Both the position numbers and the translations under genes were made by a program. From assembly GCF_015356825.1 (NCBI RefSeq), contig NZ_JAACYW010000007.1:1-64000 (forward strand): a stretch of DNA of 64,000 nt. The letters run 5' to 3'. Source of the DNA: Catenulispora rubra (GTDB lineage: Bacteria; Actinomycetota; Actinomycetes; Streptomycetales; Catenulisporaceae). Each line of letters begins with the position of its first letter. Within the stretch, counting starts at the first letter, position 1. Shown here piece after piece: positions 31,022 through 43,564 of the stretch. Under the pieces are notes generated by a model. The model saw only the letters and a program-made list of their open reading frames with translations, ran no database searches and was not told where the DNA came from.

Positions 31022-31618
31022 ATGACGGGATTGAACGGCGACATCTTCGGAGCGATGAGCATGAGCCTGAACAACGACCCCGACGCCGATGACCACGGCG
31101 ATCTGGCCGGCCGGGTCATCGTGGTGCCCTCCGAGGCCCACGGGGACGACGAGTCCGGCGAGAACCCGATGAACGTCGCCGAGATGGTCGAGCAGCCCGC
31201 GAAGGTGATGCGGATCGGCTCGATGATCAAGCAGTTGCTGGAGGAAGTGCGCGCCGCGCCTCTGGACGAGGCCTCCCGGGCCCGCCTGCGCGAGATCCAC
31301 CGCTCCTCGATCGCCGAGCTGGAGAAGGGCCTGGCCCCGGAGCTGGTCGCGGAGCTGGAGCGGCTGTCGCTGCCGTTCGCCGAGGACGAGGTCCCCAGCG
31401 AGTCCGAGCTGCGCATCGCCCAGGCGCAGCTGGTCGGGTGGCTGGAGGGGCTCTTCCACGGCATCCAGACGGCTCTGTTCGCGCAGCAGATGGCCGCGCG
31501 GGCGCAGCTGGAGCAGATCCGCCGGGCGCTGCCGCCCGGGTCCGTGCCGCCCGGCGCGGGCCTGGCCGCCGACGGCGAGCAGCCCGGGCGGATCAGCGGC
31601 GCCGGACCGTACCTGTAG
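31022..31618 (+). CDS. bpa: Bacterial proteasome activator Bpa (DUF2587)
   Basis: 198 residues. The conserved helical region MVEQPAKVMRIGSMIKQLLEEVRAAPLDEASRARLREIHRSSIAELEKGLAPELVAELERLSLPF and the C-terminal helix QLVGWLEGLFHGIQTALFAQQMAARAQLEQIRRALP match the Rv3780/Bpa family. These proteins form dodecameric rings that dock ATP-independently on the 20S proteasome. The C-terminal docking tail reads GAGPYL, a variant of the usual GQYL. The N-terminus is disordered. The first ATG (31022) has only a weak ribosome-binding site; ATG 31055 has CGGAG 3 bp upstream. Tail overlaps the convergent APH-like gene by 26 bp. Confidence 0.92.
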   Translation: MTGLNGDIFGAMSMSLNNDPDADDHGDLAGRVIVVPSEAHGDDESGENPMNVAEMVEQPAKVMRIGSMIKQLLEEVRAAPLDEASRARLREIHRSSIAELEKGLAPELVAELERLSLPFAEDEVPSESELRIAQAQLVGWLEGLFHGIQTALFAQQMAARAQLEQIRRALPPGSVPPGAGLAADGEQPGRISGAGPYL

Positions 31619-32723
31619 CCGTCGCGGCGCCGTCCAGGAAGGCGTCCAGGACCTTCGTGTAGTTCTCCGTCCACCACGGCACCAGTGCCGCGGTGGCGGG
31701 GAACAGCGAGTCCGCGCGGTGGTCGGCGTGCTGGTAGTGCCATGTCAGGATCCAGAAGTCGGTCAGCCGCTCCCACCAGACGCGGCGCACGGAGTCGGTG
31801 AGCTCCCGCTCGGAGAAGTGCGGCCGAGCCGCGACGTACCCCCCGATGAACGCCCTGACCAGATCCAGGTCGAGCTGACCTGAGTACTCCCCTGTGAAGA
31901 ACACTAAAGCGGTGCTCACCACCTCGTCCCCACAAGGTGCGACTGCGGTCTTCTCCCAGTCGACGACCGCCGTGACCCGGCTTCCGGGTTCCATCCCCGA
32001 CCACATGACGTTCCCGGCGTGGAAGTCGCCGTGGATGTAGCCGACGGTTCCGACGGCGTTCGGGGCGGGGCGTAGGTGGGCGACCTCGGGAATGAGCGCT
32101 AAGCGCTCCCGTAATCGGTGCGCGGAGAGCGCGTCCATCTCGCTCTGGACGGCATCGGTGTTGGTGTCGGCATCGGTACCAGCGCCGGCATCGACCAGGG
32201 CCAGCAGCTGTTCGGCCTCGGCGACGGCACGCTGTTCGGAAGTGGTCGCGACGAACAACGGCTGCGGAACCTGCGGAAGAACTCGCGCCAGGCCCGTGTG
32301 GATGTCGGCCAGCACCGCGCCTAAGCAGAACGCGTCAACATCCTGCATATGTCTGCTGTGACGGTGTACTCCGTCGTTCCACGGGAACACTGCAAAAGGG
32401 CGTCCCCGTACATATGCGACTGTACGGCCATGTAAATCCCTGAGTGGGGCGACTGCGGGGAGACCCGCCGCCTGTAATCGGATCACGGCTTCGTGCTGCC
32501 AACGCAGTGTCCGGTCCGCGGAGCGTTTGCGGCCGTGCTCGTCGGGGAGCCCGGATCCGATTCCCCGCCAGGGCAGATAGTGCTTCAGGAAGTAGTGCCG
32601 GCCGGGCGAAGTAATCTGATATGACCGATTGAGAAGTCCGCTGTCCACCGGGCGGAAAGCGGTCGGCGCAGGCAGCCCGAACCGCAGAAACAGCGCCTGG
32701 AGTGGCCCTGATGTCTCCGGCAT
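31593..32723 (-). CDS. Aminoglycoside-phosphotransferase-fold kinase
   Basis: 376 residues. Small-lobe motifs (SGLLNRSYQI, YFLKHYLP with the ATP-binding Lys) precede the catalytic Brenner motif GYIHGDFHAGNVMW and the metal-binding TAVVDWEKTAVAP. This is the APH/choline-kinase fold used by homoserine, methylthioribose and aminoglycoside kinases. The substrate is not identifiable and there is no resistance context. Start ATG 32723 lacks a good Shine-Dalgarno. Its 3' end overlaps bpa. Confidence 0.78.
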   Translation of the reverse strand: MPETSGPLQALFLRFGLPAPTAFRPVDSGLLNRSYQITSPGRHYFLKHYLPWRGIGSGLPDEHGRKRSADRTLRWQHEAVIRLQAAGLPAVAPLRDLHGRTVAYVRGRPFAVFPWNDGVHRHSRHMQDVDAFCLGAVLADIHTGLARVLPQVPQPLFVATTSEQRAVAEAEQLLALVDAGAGTDADTNTDAVQSEMDALSAHRLRERLALIPEVAHLRPAPNAVGTVGYIHGDFHAGNVMWSGMEPGSRVTAVVDWEKTAVAPCGDEVVSTALVFFTGEYSGQLDLDLVRAFIGGYVAARPHFSERELTDSVRRVWWERLTDFWILTWHYQHADHRADSLFPATAALVPWWTENYTKVLDAFLDGAATATGTVRRR

Positions 32724-32872
32724 GCGCGCACTCTACATTGCGGATCATCCTTAACCTGCGCTTTATGTGGCGTGACTAGCCTCGAATGAACCAGTGGACA
32801 TCCCGCGCGCCCTCCGTGAGGGTGGCAGGACATGGCAGCGCCCCGGCCCGGGCGTGGGGAGGCGGACGGACT

Positions 32873-34027
32873 ATGGCGGCGAGCGCGGCGAGGGGACATC
32901 GTCGTGCGCCCAAGCGCAGTAGTCGGTCTCCCCTGCGGGCCGTCGCTCTGTTCGTCATAAGCACCGCGTTGGTCGTGGGTTCCGGAGTGGCGTTCGGCTA
33001 CGCCACGCACCACTTCGGCAGCCATCAGAGCACCGACGACGCCAGCATCGTGCCTCCCCCGACCGGTCCGCTCGACACGTCGGCCACGGACAACTCGGCC
33101 CCCGGCGCGAAGCCGGGCGCGGCCGCGCCAACCACTCCGCACCTGGCGCCCAAGGTCACCGGGCCGGGCACGGTGACGACGCTGAACGTGCCGTCGGCGG
33201 ACGACGACATGAAGACGCGGCCGGTCGACGTCTACCGGCCCGCGGTACCGGCGAACGTGGTGCTGCCGGTGGTCTACCTGCTGCACGGCGTGCCCGGCGA
33301 GCCGGACCGCATGATGGAGGCCGTCAAGGACGTCCTGGACCAGGCGTTCACCTCCGGCGCCGAGGCGCCGTTCATCGTGGCGGTGCCGACCGGCGGCGGC
33401 AACGCGCACAACGACACCGAGTGGGCCGACGCGCAGGACGGCAAGGACATGGTCGAGTCCTACCTGATCAAGAACGTGATACCGGCCGTTGAGGGCAACT
33501 CGCCGCGGTCGGCCAGTATGCGCGCGATAGTCGGCTTCTCGATGGGCGGCTACGCCGCGGCCAACCTGACGCTGCGGCACCCGGATCTGTTCAGCCAGTT
33601 CGTCTCGCTGGCCGGGTACTTCCACGTCGACGACCCGGACGGGATGTTCGGCTCGGACAGCCGGGTGGAGGCTGCCAACACGCCGGACGACATGGTGCAG
33701 AAGGCGGCCGGCAAGCGGGTGCTGCTGCTGGAGGACCAGGACGAGACGGACTCCCTGATCCAGGGCCAGGCCGCCGAGTTCGCGCAGCGGCTGCACGACT
33801 GCGCCTGCGGCGTCGACCTGTCCTGGCACATCGAGCCCGGCGGGCACTCCTACGACTTCGTCACCGCGTCCTTCCCGAAGGTGATCACGTTCCTGGACCA
33901 GGGCTTCACGGTGGGGAGCAGCGCCTCGCAGTCGCCGTCTTCGGCCGGCCCGAGCGCCTCGCCGTCAGCCGGGGCGTCGACTGGGGCCTCGACCACGGCC
34001 TCGGGCGCCACCTCGTCCACCGGGTGA
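32873..34027 (+). CDS. Membrane-anchored or secreted esterase (EstA/antigen-85-like)
   Basis: 384 residues from ATG 32873. An Arg-rich head and one transmembrane segment (AVALFVISTALVVGSGVAFGYA) precede a Pro/Thr-rich linker and an esterase domain: VYLLHGVPGEPDRMM, nucleophile VGFSMGGYAAANL (G-x-S-x-G), HVDDPDGMFG and catalytic HIEPGGHSYDFV. The C-terminus is a Ser/Ala/Thr-rich tail. The first ATG of the frame (32786) would add 29 non-conserved residues and has no Shine-Dalgarno; at 32873 GGGAGG lies 10 bp upstream. Substrate unknown, extracytoplasmic location likely. Confidence 0.8.
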   Translation: MAASAARGHRRAPKRSSRSPLRAVALFVISTALVVGSGVAFGYATHHFGSHQSTDDASIVPPPTGPLDTSATDNSAPGAKPGAAAPTTPHLAPKVTGPGTVTTLNVPSADDDMKTRPVDVYRPAVPANVVLPVVYLLHGVPGEPDRMMEAVKDVLDQAFTSGAEAPFIVAVPTGGGNAHNDTEWADAQDGKDMVESYLIKNVIPAVEGNSPRSASMRAIVGFSMGGYAAANLTLRHPDLFSQFVSLAGYFHVDDPDGMFGSDSRVEAANTPDDMVQKAAGKRVLLLEDQDETDSLIQGQAAEFAQRLHDCACGVDLSWHIEPGGHSYDFVTASFPKVITFLDQGFTVGSSASQSPSSAGPSASPSAGASTGASTTASGATSSTG

Positions 34028-34070
34028 CGCCGGGTGACGCCGGGTGACGCCGGGTGACGCCGGGTGACGC
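34021..34070. repeat. 10-bp tandem repeat (cgggtgacgc), five copies
   Basis: Five identical consecutive 10-mers begin at the stop codon of the esterase gene and end 11 bp before the parS palindrome. Period near one helical turn. No function known. Confidence 0.95.
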
Positions 34071-34081
34071 CGGGGCTGCGA

Positions 34082-34097
34082 TGTTTCACGTGAAACA
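34082..34097. promoter_or_regulatory. parS: Consensus parS site (ParB binding)
   Basis: TGTTTCACGTGAAACA is a perfect 16-bp palindrome and the exact consensus of chromosomal parS sites bound by ParB (Spo0J) from Bacillus to Streptomyces; here the symmetry extends three bases each way. It lies in the 84-bp gap between two convergent genes. In Streptomyces many parS copies cluster around oriC, so this window is probably in the origin-proximal part of the chromosome. Confidence 0.95.
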
Positions 34098-34111
34098 TCG
34101 CTCGCGGGTGC

Positions 34112-34792
34112 TCAGTTCTGCTGCTTGGGCTGCGCGGACGTGTCCTCGTCCAGGCCGAGCATCTCGCGCTCTTCCTTGCTGAGCCGCTCGGTGCCGGTGC
34201 GTTCGGCGGGCCCTGCGGCAGGTGCCGAGGCCGGCGTCGGAGCCGTACGAGCTGCGGGGTTCTTGTCCACGGGAGCGGTCGTAGTGATCGCCGGCGCCGG
34301 GGACGTCGTCGCGGCCGTGCCGTACGTGCTCTGATCCGCGGTCTTCGCCGCGGGCCGCTCGGCGGTCGCGGTCCGCATCGGCCGTCCGGCCATCATCAGG
34401 GAACCGATGATCATCAGCAGCCCGCCAGCGAACGCGTAGGCCACCCCGGAGCCGAGCCCGCGATTGTTCGCCCCGGTGATGGTCAGCTCGCCGGCCGCCT
34501 GGCCCTGGCGCACCATCCACAGGATCGTGAAACCGAGCGCGACCACGCCGGCGGAGGCCACCATCGCCCGGGAGCGCAGCAGCACGCCGGCCACCGCCAG
34601 CACGGCCATGACCAGGAAGACCAGGAAGACCGAGTCCATCACCCCGGACCCCGAGGGCGTGACCCCGGACCCGAAGACCTCGTAGAACTTGTAGGCACTT
34701 CCGTGCCGGTTGTTGTACCAGGGCTGCCAAGGGCTGACGAGCGTGGCCGCCGCGCCGATCAGCGCGAGGAGACCGCCGAGGACGTTCCGCAT
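34112..34792 (-). CDS. Four-helix membrane protein with disordered C-terminus (unknown)
   Basis: 226 residues. Four hydrophobic segments are visible: VLGGLLALIGAAATLV (2-20), DSVFLVFLVMAVLAVAGVLL (about 50), SAGVVALGFTILWMV, and VAYAFAGGLLMIIGSLMMAG (about 120). The aromatic SPWQPWYNNRHG lies between helices 1 and 2. Residues about 140-226 are Ala/Thr/Pro-rich and end in an acidic segment (SKEEREMLGLDED). The ATG at 34792 was chosen because AAGGAG lies 8 bp upstream; the long frame to 34993 has no conserved N-terminal sequence. I do not recognise the family. It is divergent from dnaK. Confidence 0.7.
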   Translation of the reverse strand: MRNVLGGLLALIGAAATLVSPWQPWYNNRHGSAYKFYEVFGSGVTPSGSGVMDSVFLVFLVMAVLAVAGVLLRSRAMVASAGVVALGFTILWMVRQGQAAGELTITGANNRGLGSGVAYAFAGGLLMIIGSLMMAGRPMRTATAERPAAKTADQSTYGTAATTSPAPAITTTAPVDKNPAARTAPTPASAPAAGPAERTGTERLSKEEREMLGLDEDTSAQPKQQN

Positions 34793-34973
34793 GTTCCAGG
34801 CTCCTTCCACCGGCCCCCACAAGCCGACGGTAAGGCGCGGGTCGGTAGCGTGCACCTCGACGCCCGGTCGCGGAGCCGTCCGGGCGGCATGATCGCCGAA
34901 ATCTTTTTGTGAGGTTTCCGGGCAGGTCAGAAGCATTTGGCGCATCAAAGTTGAGTGCCATCCGCGCAACCTT

Positions 34974-35003
34974 TTGACTTCGACCCACCGCACCGTGCAT
35001 CAT
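34974..35003 (+). promoter_or_regulatory. Probable dnaK operon promoter
   Basis: TTGACT (34974-34979) and CATCAT (34998-35003) are spaced by 18 bp, a reasonable housekeeping-sigma promoter. The -10 region abuts the HspR-type operator, so repressor binding would block RNA polymerase. Confidence 0.6.
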
Positions 35004-35022
35004 TGAGCGAACTCGACTCAAC
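35002..35022. promoter_or_regulatory. HAIR (HspR) operator upstream of dnaK
   Basis: aTTGAGC-N7-ACTCAAc fits the HAIR consensus CTTGAGT-N7-ACTCAAG at 11 of 14 positions. It overlaps the putative -10 of the dnaK promoter, and hspR itself is the fourth gene of the operon, the classic feedback loop. Confidence 0.8.
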
Positions 35023-35104
35023 CTGCCGCGGGCCTTCCCCACGCAACACGCGACGCACAGCAGACACGTGGCAGCAACGAAACGTCTTTCGCGGAGGAAT
35101 CCCC

Positions 35105-36982
<1,878 letters not shown>

Positions 36983-37152
36983 CGCAGGCCCGCCGCAGGG
37001 TTCCACCTGACGAGCGAAGCACTACGGCTAGACGGCGCCGCGCGGAGCGGCCGATCATCTCCAAGGGTGATCCGGCTCCCGCGCGGCGCCACCCCCAGCG
37101 ACACTGAAGCCTTCCCGACTGTGGGGAAGCGGCGGGTTCAGGAGGACCTTTC

Positions 37153-37863
37153 GTGAGCGACGAGTACGCGGCCGAGCCGGGAGGCGAGGGAGAGCGCGCC
37201 AACCTCGCGGTGACCGAGCTGCTGGCCAAACTCGCCGAGCGGACCAATGAGCTGCAAGGTGTGCAGGCGGAGTTGGCCGAACGCACCAACGATGTGCAGC
37301 GGCTGCAGGCCGAGTTCAGCAACTACAAGAAGCGCGTCGAGCGCGACCGGCAGGTGGTCAAGGAGACCGCGGTCGCCGGGGCGCTGTCGGAGCTGCTGCC
37401 GGTGCTGGACGACATCGGCCGGGCCCGCGAGCACGGCGAGTTGGAAGGCGGCTTCCGGCAGGTCGGCGAGGCGTTCGAGGCCGTGGTGGCCAAGCAGGGC
37501 CTGGCCCGGTTCGGCGCGGCCGGCGAGATCTTCGACCCGAACCTGCACGAGGCGCTGCTGAGCACCACGTCCCCGGACGTGGACGAGGTGACCGTGGCGG
37601 TGCTGTTCCGCCCCGGCTACCGGATCGGCGAGCGGGTGGTCCGTCCGGCACAGGTGCAGGTCGCCGAGCCCGGACCGGCCCCGGAGGCCGAGCCGGCCCC
37701 GGAGCCGGCCAAGCCGAAGCCCGGGCCCGCCGCGTCGGCCGCGAAGAGTGCGCCGAGCGGTAATGGGAACGGGAACGGGAACAGTGCCGGCAACGGCACC
37801 GGGAACAAGGCAGCGGCCGATGCGGCTGTGGAAGTCGACGACGACGACGATTCGGGGCTGTGA
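37153..37863 (+). CDS. grpE: Nucleotide exchange factor GrpE
   Basis: 236 residues. A central long coiled coil (AERTNDVQRLQAEFSNYKKRVERDR) and the beta-wing domain (GLARFGAAGEIFDPNLHEALL) are clear GrpE features. The C-terminal ~70 residues are Pro/Ala/Asn-Gly-rich low complexity ending in poly-Asp, beyond the usual family end. GTG start with GGAGGA upstream. GrpE exchanges ADP on DnaK. Third-codon composition matches neighbours. The 170-bp gap to dnaK contains nothing recognised. Confidence 0.95.
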   Translation: MSDEYAAEPGGEGERANLAVTELLAKLAERTNELQGVQAELAERTNDVQRLQAEFSNYKKRVERDRQVVKETAVAGALSELLPVLDDIGRAREHGELEGGFRQVGEAFEAVVAKQGLARFGAAGEIFDPNLHEALLSTTSPDVDEVTVAVLFRPGYRIGERVVRPAQVQVAEPGPAPEAEPAPEPAKPKPGPAASAAKSAPSGNGNGNGNSAGNGTGNKAAADAAVEVDDDDDSGL

Positions 37864-37931
37864 GCCCGGGCCGGCGACGAGGGCGACGCGTGAACGACAT
37901 GGCACAACCCGGACGGGAGGCGTGGGTTTAG

Positions 37932-39056
37932 GTGGCCGTCAACAAGGACTACTACAAGATCCTCGGAGTCCCCAAGGACGCGCCGGCTGCCGACATCAAG
38001 AAGGCCTACCGGAAGCTGGCGCGTCAGTACCACCCGGACGCCAACAAGGGCGACGCGGCGTCGGAGGAGAAGTTCAAGGAGATCTCCGAGGCCTACGACG
38101 TCCTGTCCGACGACAAGCGGCGCAAGGAGTACGACGACTCGCGCTCGGTCTTCGGCAACGGCGGATTCCGGCCGCCCGGCGGCGGCGCCCCCGGCGGGTT
38201 CAACTTCGACCTCGGCGACCTGCTCGGCGGCCTGTTCAACCGCACCGGCGGCCCGACCACCGGCACCGGCACCACCGGCCGCACCACCCAGGCGCGGCGC
38301 GGGGCGGACGTGGAGTCGGAGGTGACGCTGAAGTTCAGCGACTCCATCGACGGCGCCACCGTCTCGCTCCGGCTGACCTCGGACACGCCGTGCTCGGCCT
38401 GTTCGGGCACCGGCGCCAAGGCCGGCACCACCCCGCGCGTGTGCCCGACCTGTTCGGGCACCGGCCAGGTGAGCCGGAACCAGGGCGGCTTCGCCTTCTC
38501 CGAACCCTGCCGGGACTGCAAGGGCCGCGGCCTGCTGGTCGACGACCCCTGCCCGGTGTGCCACGGCTCCGGCCGGGCCGCCAGTTCCCGGACGATCCAG
38601 GCCCGCATCCCGGCGGGGGTCCGCGACGGCCAGCGCATCCGGCTCAAGGGCAAGGGTGCCTCCGGCGAGCGCGGCGGCCCGGCCGGCGACCTGTATGTGG
38701 TGGTCCATGTGAGCCCGCACGCCGTCTTCGGACGTGAGGACGACAACCTGACCGTGACCGTGCCCGTCACCTTCCCGGAGGCGGTCCTCGGAGCGGAGAT
38801 CCAGGTCCCGACCCTGGGCGGCATGCCGGTGACGGTGAAGCTGCCGGCCAACTCGCAGAACGGCCGGGTGCTGCGCGTGCGCGGCCGCGGCGTGGCGCGC
38901 AAGGACGGGTCCAAGGGCGATCTGCTGGTGCGCTTCGAGATCGCGGTCCCGGCCGAGATCGGCGCCGACGCCCGCGCGGCGCTGGAGAAGTTCCAGGAGG
39001 CGACCGGCAACCACCACCCGCGGGCGGAGTTGCTGGACGCCGCGAAGGGAGAGTGA
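37932..39056 (+). CDS. dnaJ: Chaperone DnaJ (Hsp40)
   Basis: 374 residues. J-domain 8-72 with the HPD tripeptide (ARQYHPDANKGD), Gly-rich region (PGGGAPGGFNFDLGDLLGGLF), and a zinc-binding domain with four CxxCxGxG repeats (CSACSGTG, CPTCSGTG, CRDCKGRG, CPVCHGSG). The C-terminal substrate domain follows (IPAGVRDGQRIRLKGKG... VPTLGGMPVTVKLPANSQNG). DnaJ delivers substrates and stimulates DnaK ATPase. GTG 37932, 68 bp after grpE. Confidence 0.97.
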   Translation: MAVNKDYYKILGVPKDAPAADIKKAYRKLARQYHPDANKGDAASEEKFKEISEAYDVLSDDKRRKEYDDSRSVFGNGGFRPPGGGAPGGFNFDLGDLLGGLFNRTGGPTTGTGTTGRTTQARRGADVESEVTLKFSDSIDGATVSLRLTSDTPCSACSGTGAKAGTTPRVCPTCSGTGQVSRNQGGFAFSEPCRDCKGRGLLVDDPCPVCHGSGRAASSRTIQARIPAGVRDGQRIRLKGKGASGERGGPAGDLYVVVHVSPHAVFGREDDNLTVTVPVTFPEAVLGAEIQVPTLGGMPVTVKLPANSQNGRVLRVRGRGVARKDGSKGDLLVRFEIAVPAEIGADARAALEKFQEATGNHHPRAELLDAAKGE

Positions 39057-39063
39057 CGGACCG

Positions 39064-39531
39064 ATGGCCAAGAATCCGTTCCTGCCGCTGACCGAGGAAA
39101 CCCCGGTCTACGTGATCTCCGTCGCCGCGCAGCTGGCCGGGATGCACCCGCAGACCCTGCGCCAGTACGACCGGCTGGGCATCGTGTGCCCGGAGCGCAC
39201 CGGCGGCGGTGGCCGCCGGTACTCCGCACGCGACGTCGACACCCTGCGCGAGGTGCAGCGCCTGTCCCAGGACGAGGGCGTGAACCTGGCCGGGATCAAG
39301 CGCATCCGCGAGCTCGAGGAGCAGGTCGCGGCGCTGTCCCGGCGGATCGCCGAGCTCGAGGCCGTGACGCTCTACCCGACCGGGAAGAGCGCGGTCCCGC
39401 CTCGCCCACCCGTGGCACCGCCGGTCTCGCCGCTGCCCCCGGCCCCGCCGGGCTACCGCGGCGACCTGCTGCCGGCTCTGCCGGCCACGTTCACCACCGC
39501 CCTGGCGGTCTGGAAGCCCCAGGGCAAGTGA
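39064..39531 (+). CDS. hspR: Heat-shock repressor HspR (MerR family)
   Basis: 155 residues. MerR winged helix YVISVAAQLAGMHPQTLRQYDRLGIVCPERTGGGGRRYSARDVDTLREVQRLSQDEGVNLAGIKRI, then a leucine-rich coiled coil. HspR represses the dnaK operon by binding HAIR sites with DnaK as co-repressor. It starts 7 bp after dnaJ. The C-terminus is unusually long and Pro-rich (about 45 residues, VPPRPPVAPPVSPLPPAPPG) for this family. Confidence 0.95.
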   Translation: MAKNPFLPLTEETPVYVISVAAQLAGMHPQTLRQYDRLGIVCPERTGGGGRRYSARDVDTLREVQRLSQDEGVNLAGIKRIRELEEQVAALSRRIAELEAVTLYPTGKSAVPPRPPVAPPVSPLPPAPPGYRGDLLPALPATFTTALAVWKPQGK

Positions 39532-39638
39532 CCCGAGGCGCGCCCCAGGGCGAGTGAGCCAAGGCGGGTGAGCGCCTGGCGCTCGGCGGAGCGCTGACAA
39601 CTTAATGTTCGGGGGGCTTTTCTCTTGGAGGTTTCACA

Positions 39639-42281
<2,643 letters not shown>

Positions 42282-42323
42282 TGGAGATGATCGAAAGTCG
42301 GCGGTGCGTCTAGCGTGGTGTCC

Positions 42324-43187
42324 ATGCCTGCCACTCTGCCGACCGTCACCGCCACCCGGTACGTGACCCCGCTCCGCGAGGGCGGTTCGCTGCCCGGACT
42401 GGTCGAGGCCTCGGACTTCGGGACGTACGTGGTGAAGTTCCGCTCGGCCGGCCAGGGTCGCAAGGCCCTGGTCGCCGAGGTGATCGCCGGGGAACTGGCG
42501 CGGGCCCTGAGCCTGCCGGTACCGGCGCTGGTCGGGATCGAGCTGGATCCGATCATCGGCGCCGCCGAGCCGGACCAGGAGATCCAGGAGCTCCTCAAGG
42601 GGAGCAAGGGTCTGAACCTCGGCATGGACTACCTGCCGGGGTCACTGGGATACGACCCCTTGGCGTTTCCCGTGGAGTCCGAACTCGCCAGCCGCATCGT
42701 GTGGTTCGACGCGCTGGTGCGCAACGTGGACCGATCCTGGCGGAACCCGAATCTGCTGCTGTGGCACCGCCAGCTCTACCTGATCGACCACGGTGCCTCG
42801 CTGATCTTCCACCACAACTGGCCCGGCGCGCAGAAGGGCGCCCTGGCTCCCTTCGACGCGGGCGACCATGTGCTCGCCTCCTATGCGAAGGACATGCCGG
42901 GTGCGGATGCGGCCCTCGCGCCGCTCGTCACGGAGGAGCTGCTGCGGTCCGTCGTGGCGGTCGTGCCGGACGAGTGGCTGGTCGACGAGCCCGGATTCGA
43001 GTCCGCCGACGCGGTGCGTGACGCGTACGTCAGCTATCTGCTGACCCGCGTCATCGGACCGCGCGAGTGGTTTCCACAGGTTGTGGATAGTTCCGCGCAG
43101 GAAGCCGCGCGGTCCGTACAGAACTCCGATCTCAAGGCGCGCCTTAAGGCGAAGCACCCGAACTGGATGCAGGGACGGGTGAAATGA
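42324..43187 (+). CDS. HipA-like kinase-fold protein
   Basis: 287 residues. GSLPGLVEASDFGTYVVKF, RKALVAEVIAGELARAL and IVWFDALVRNVDRSWRNPNLLLWHRQLYLIDHGASLIFHHNWPG match the HipA-like kinase family often found immediately before DUF3037. The DALVRNVDR...LYLIDHG segment contains the catalytic Asp/Asn and metal-binding Asp of the kinase fold. The phosphorylated target is unknown. ATG 42324 follows a TAGCGT -10-like box by 8 bp, so the message may be leaderless. Overlaps DUF3037 by ATGA. Confidence 0.75.
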   Translation: MPATLPTVTATRYVTPLREGGSLPGLVEASDFGTYVVKFRSAGQGRKALVAEVIAGELARALSLPVPALVGIELDPIIGAAEPDQEIQELLKGSKGLNLGMDYLPGSLGYDPLAFPVESELASRIVWFDALVRNVDRSWRNPNLLLWHRQLYLIDHGASLIFHHNWPGAQKGALAPFDAGDHVLASYAKDMPGADAALAPLVTEELLRSVVAVVPDEWLVDEPGFESADAVRDAYVSYLLTRVIGPREWFPQVVDSSAQEAARSVQNSDLKARLKAKHPNWMQGRVK

Positions 43188-43564
43188 GCGTTCAGCCCTA
43201 CGAGTACTCGGTGCTGCGTGCTGTTCCCCGCGTCGAGCGCGGGGAGTACGTCAACGTCGGCGTCGTGCTCTACTGCCAGCAGCTCGACTTCCTGGGATGC
43301 GCCACGCAGGTGGACACGGTGCGGGTGCGCGCGCTGGATCCCACAGCGGACGTCGAGGGGATCGAGGCTCTGCTCGGCGCTGTCTCGAAGGTCTGTTGCG
43401 GCGGACCGGACTCCGGCCCCGCCGGCCAGGACGCGCTGGGCCGACGGTTCCGGTGGCTGATCGCGCCGCGTTCCACGGTGGTGCAGCCCGGTCCGGTGCA
43501 CACCGGCCTCACCGCTGACCCTGCGGCCGCTCTGGACAGACTCGCCGGGTCAGTCCTCGGCTGA
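43184..43564 (+). CDS. DUF3037 protein coupled to a HipA-like kinase
   Basis: 126 residues. The N-terminal YEYSVLRAVPRVERGEYVNVGVVLYCQQLDFLGC is the DUF3037 signature. ATG 43184 overlaps the HipA-like stop, giving strict translational coupling. This two-gene arrangement recurs in many bacteria; whether it is a toxin-antitoxin-like or phosphorylation system is not known to me. The 3' end overlaps the convergent SDR gene by 15 bp. Confidence 0.8.
   Translation: MSVQPYEYSVLRAVPRVERGEYVNVGVVLYCQQLDFLGCATQVDTVRVRALDPTADVEGIEALLGAVSKVCCGGPDSGPAGQDALGRRFRWLIAPRSTVVQPGPVHTGLTADPAAALDRLAGSVLG

Noticed and set aside
33850-34098. Minus-strand frame starting inside the parS palindrome (MFHVKHRSPG...)
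   Set aside because: Its N-terminus is the translated parS site and 10-bp repeats, and the remainder is the reverse of the esterase gene; no independent evidence for a protein.
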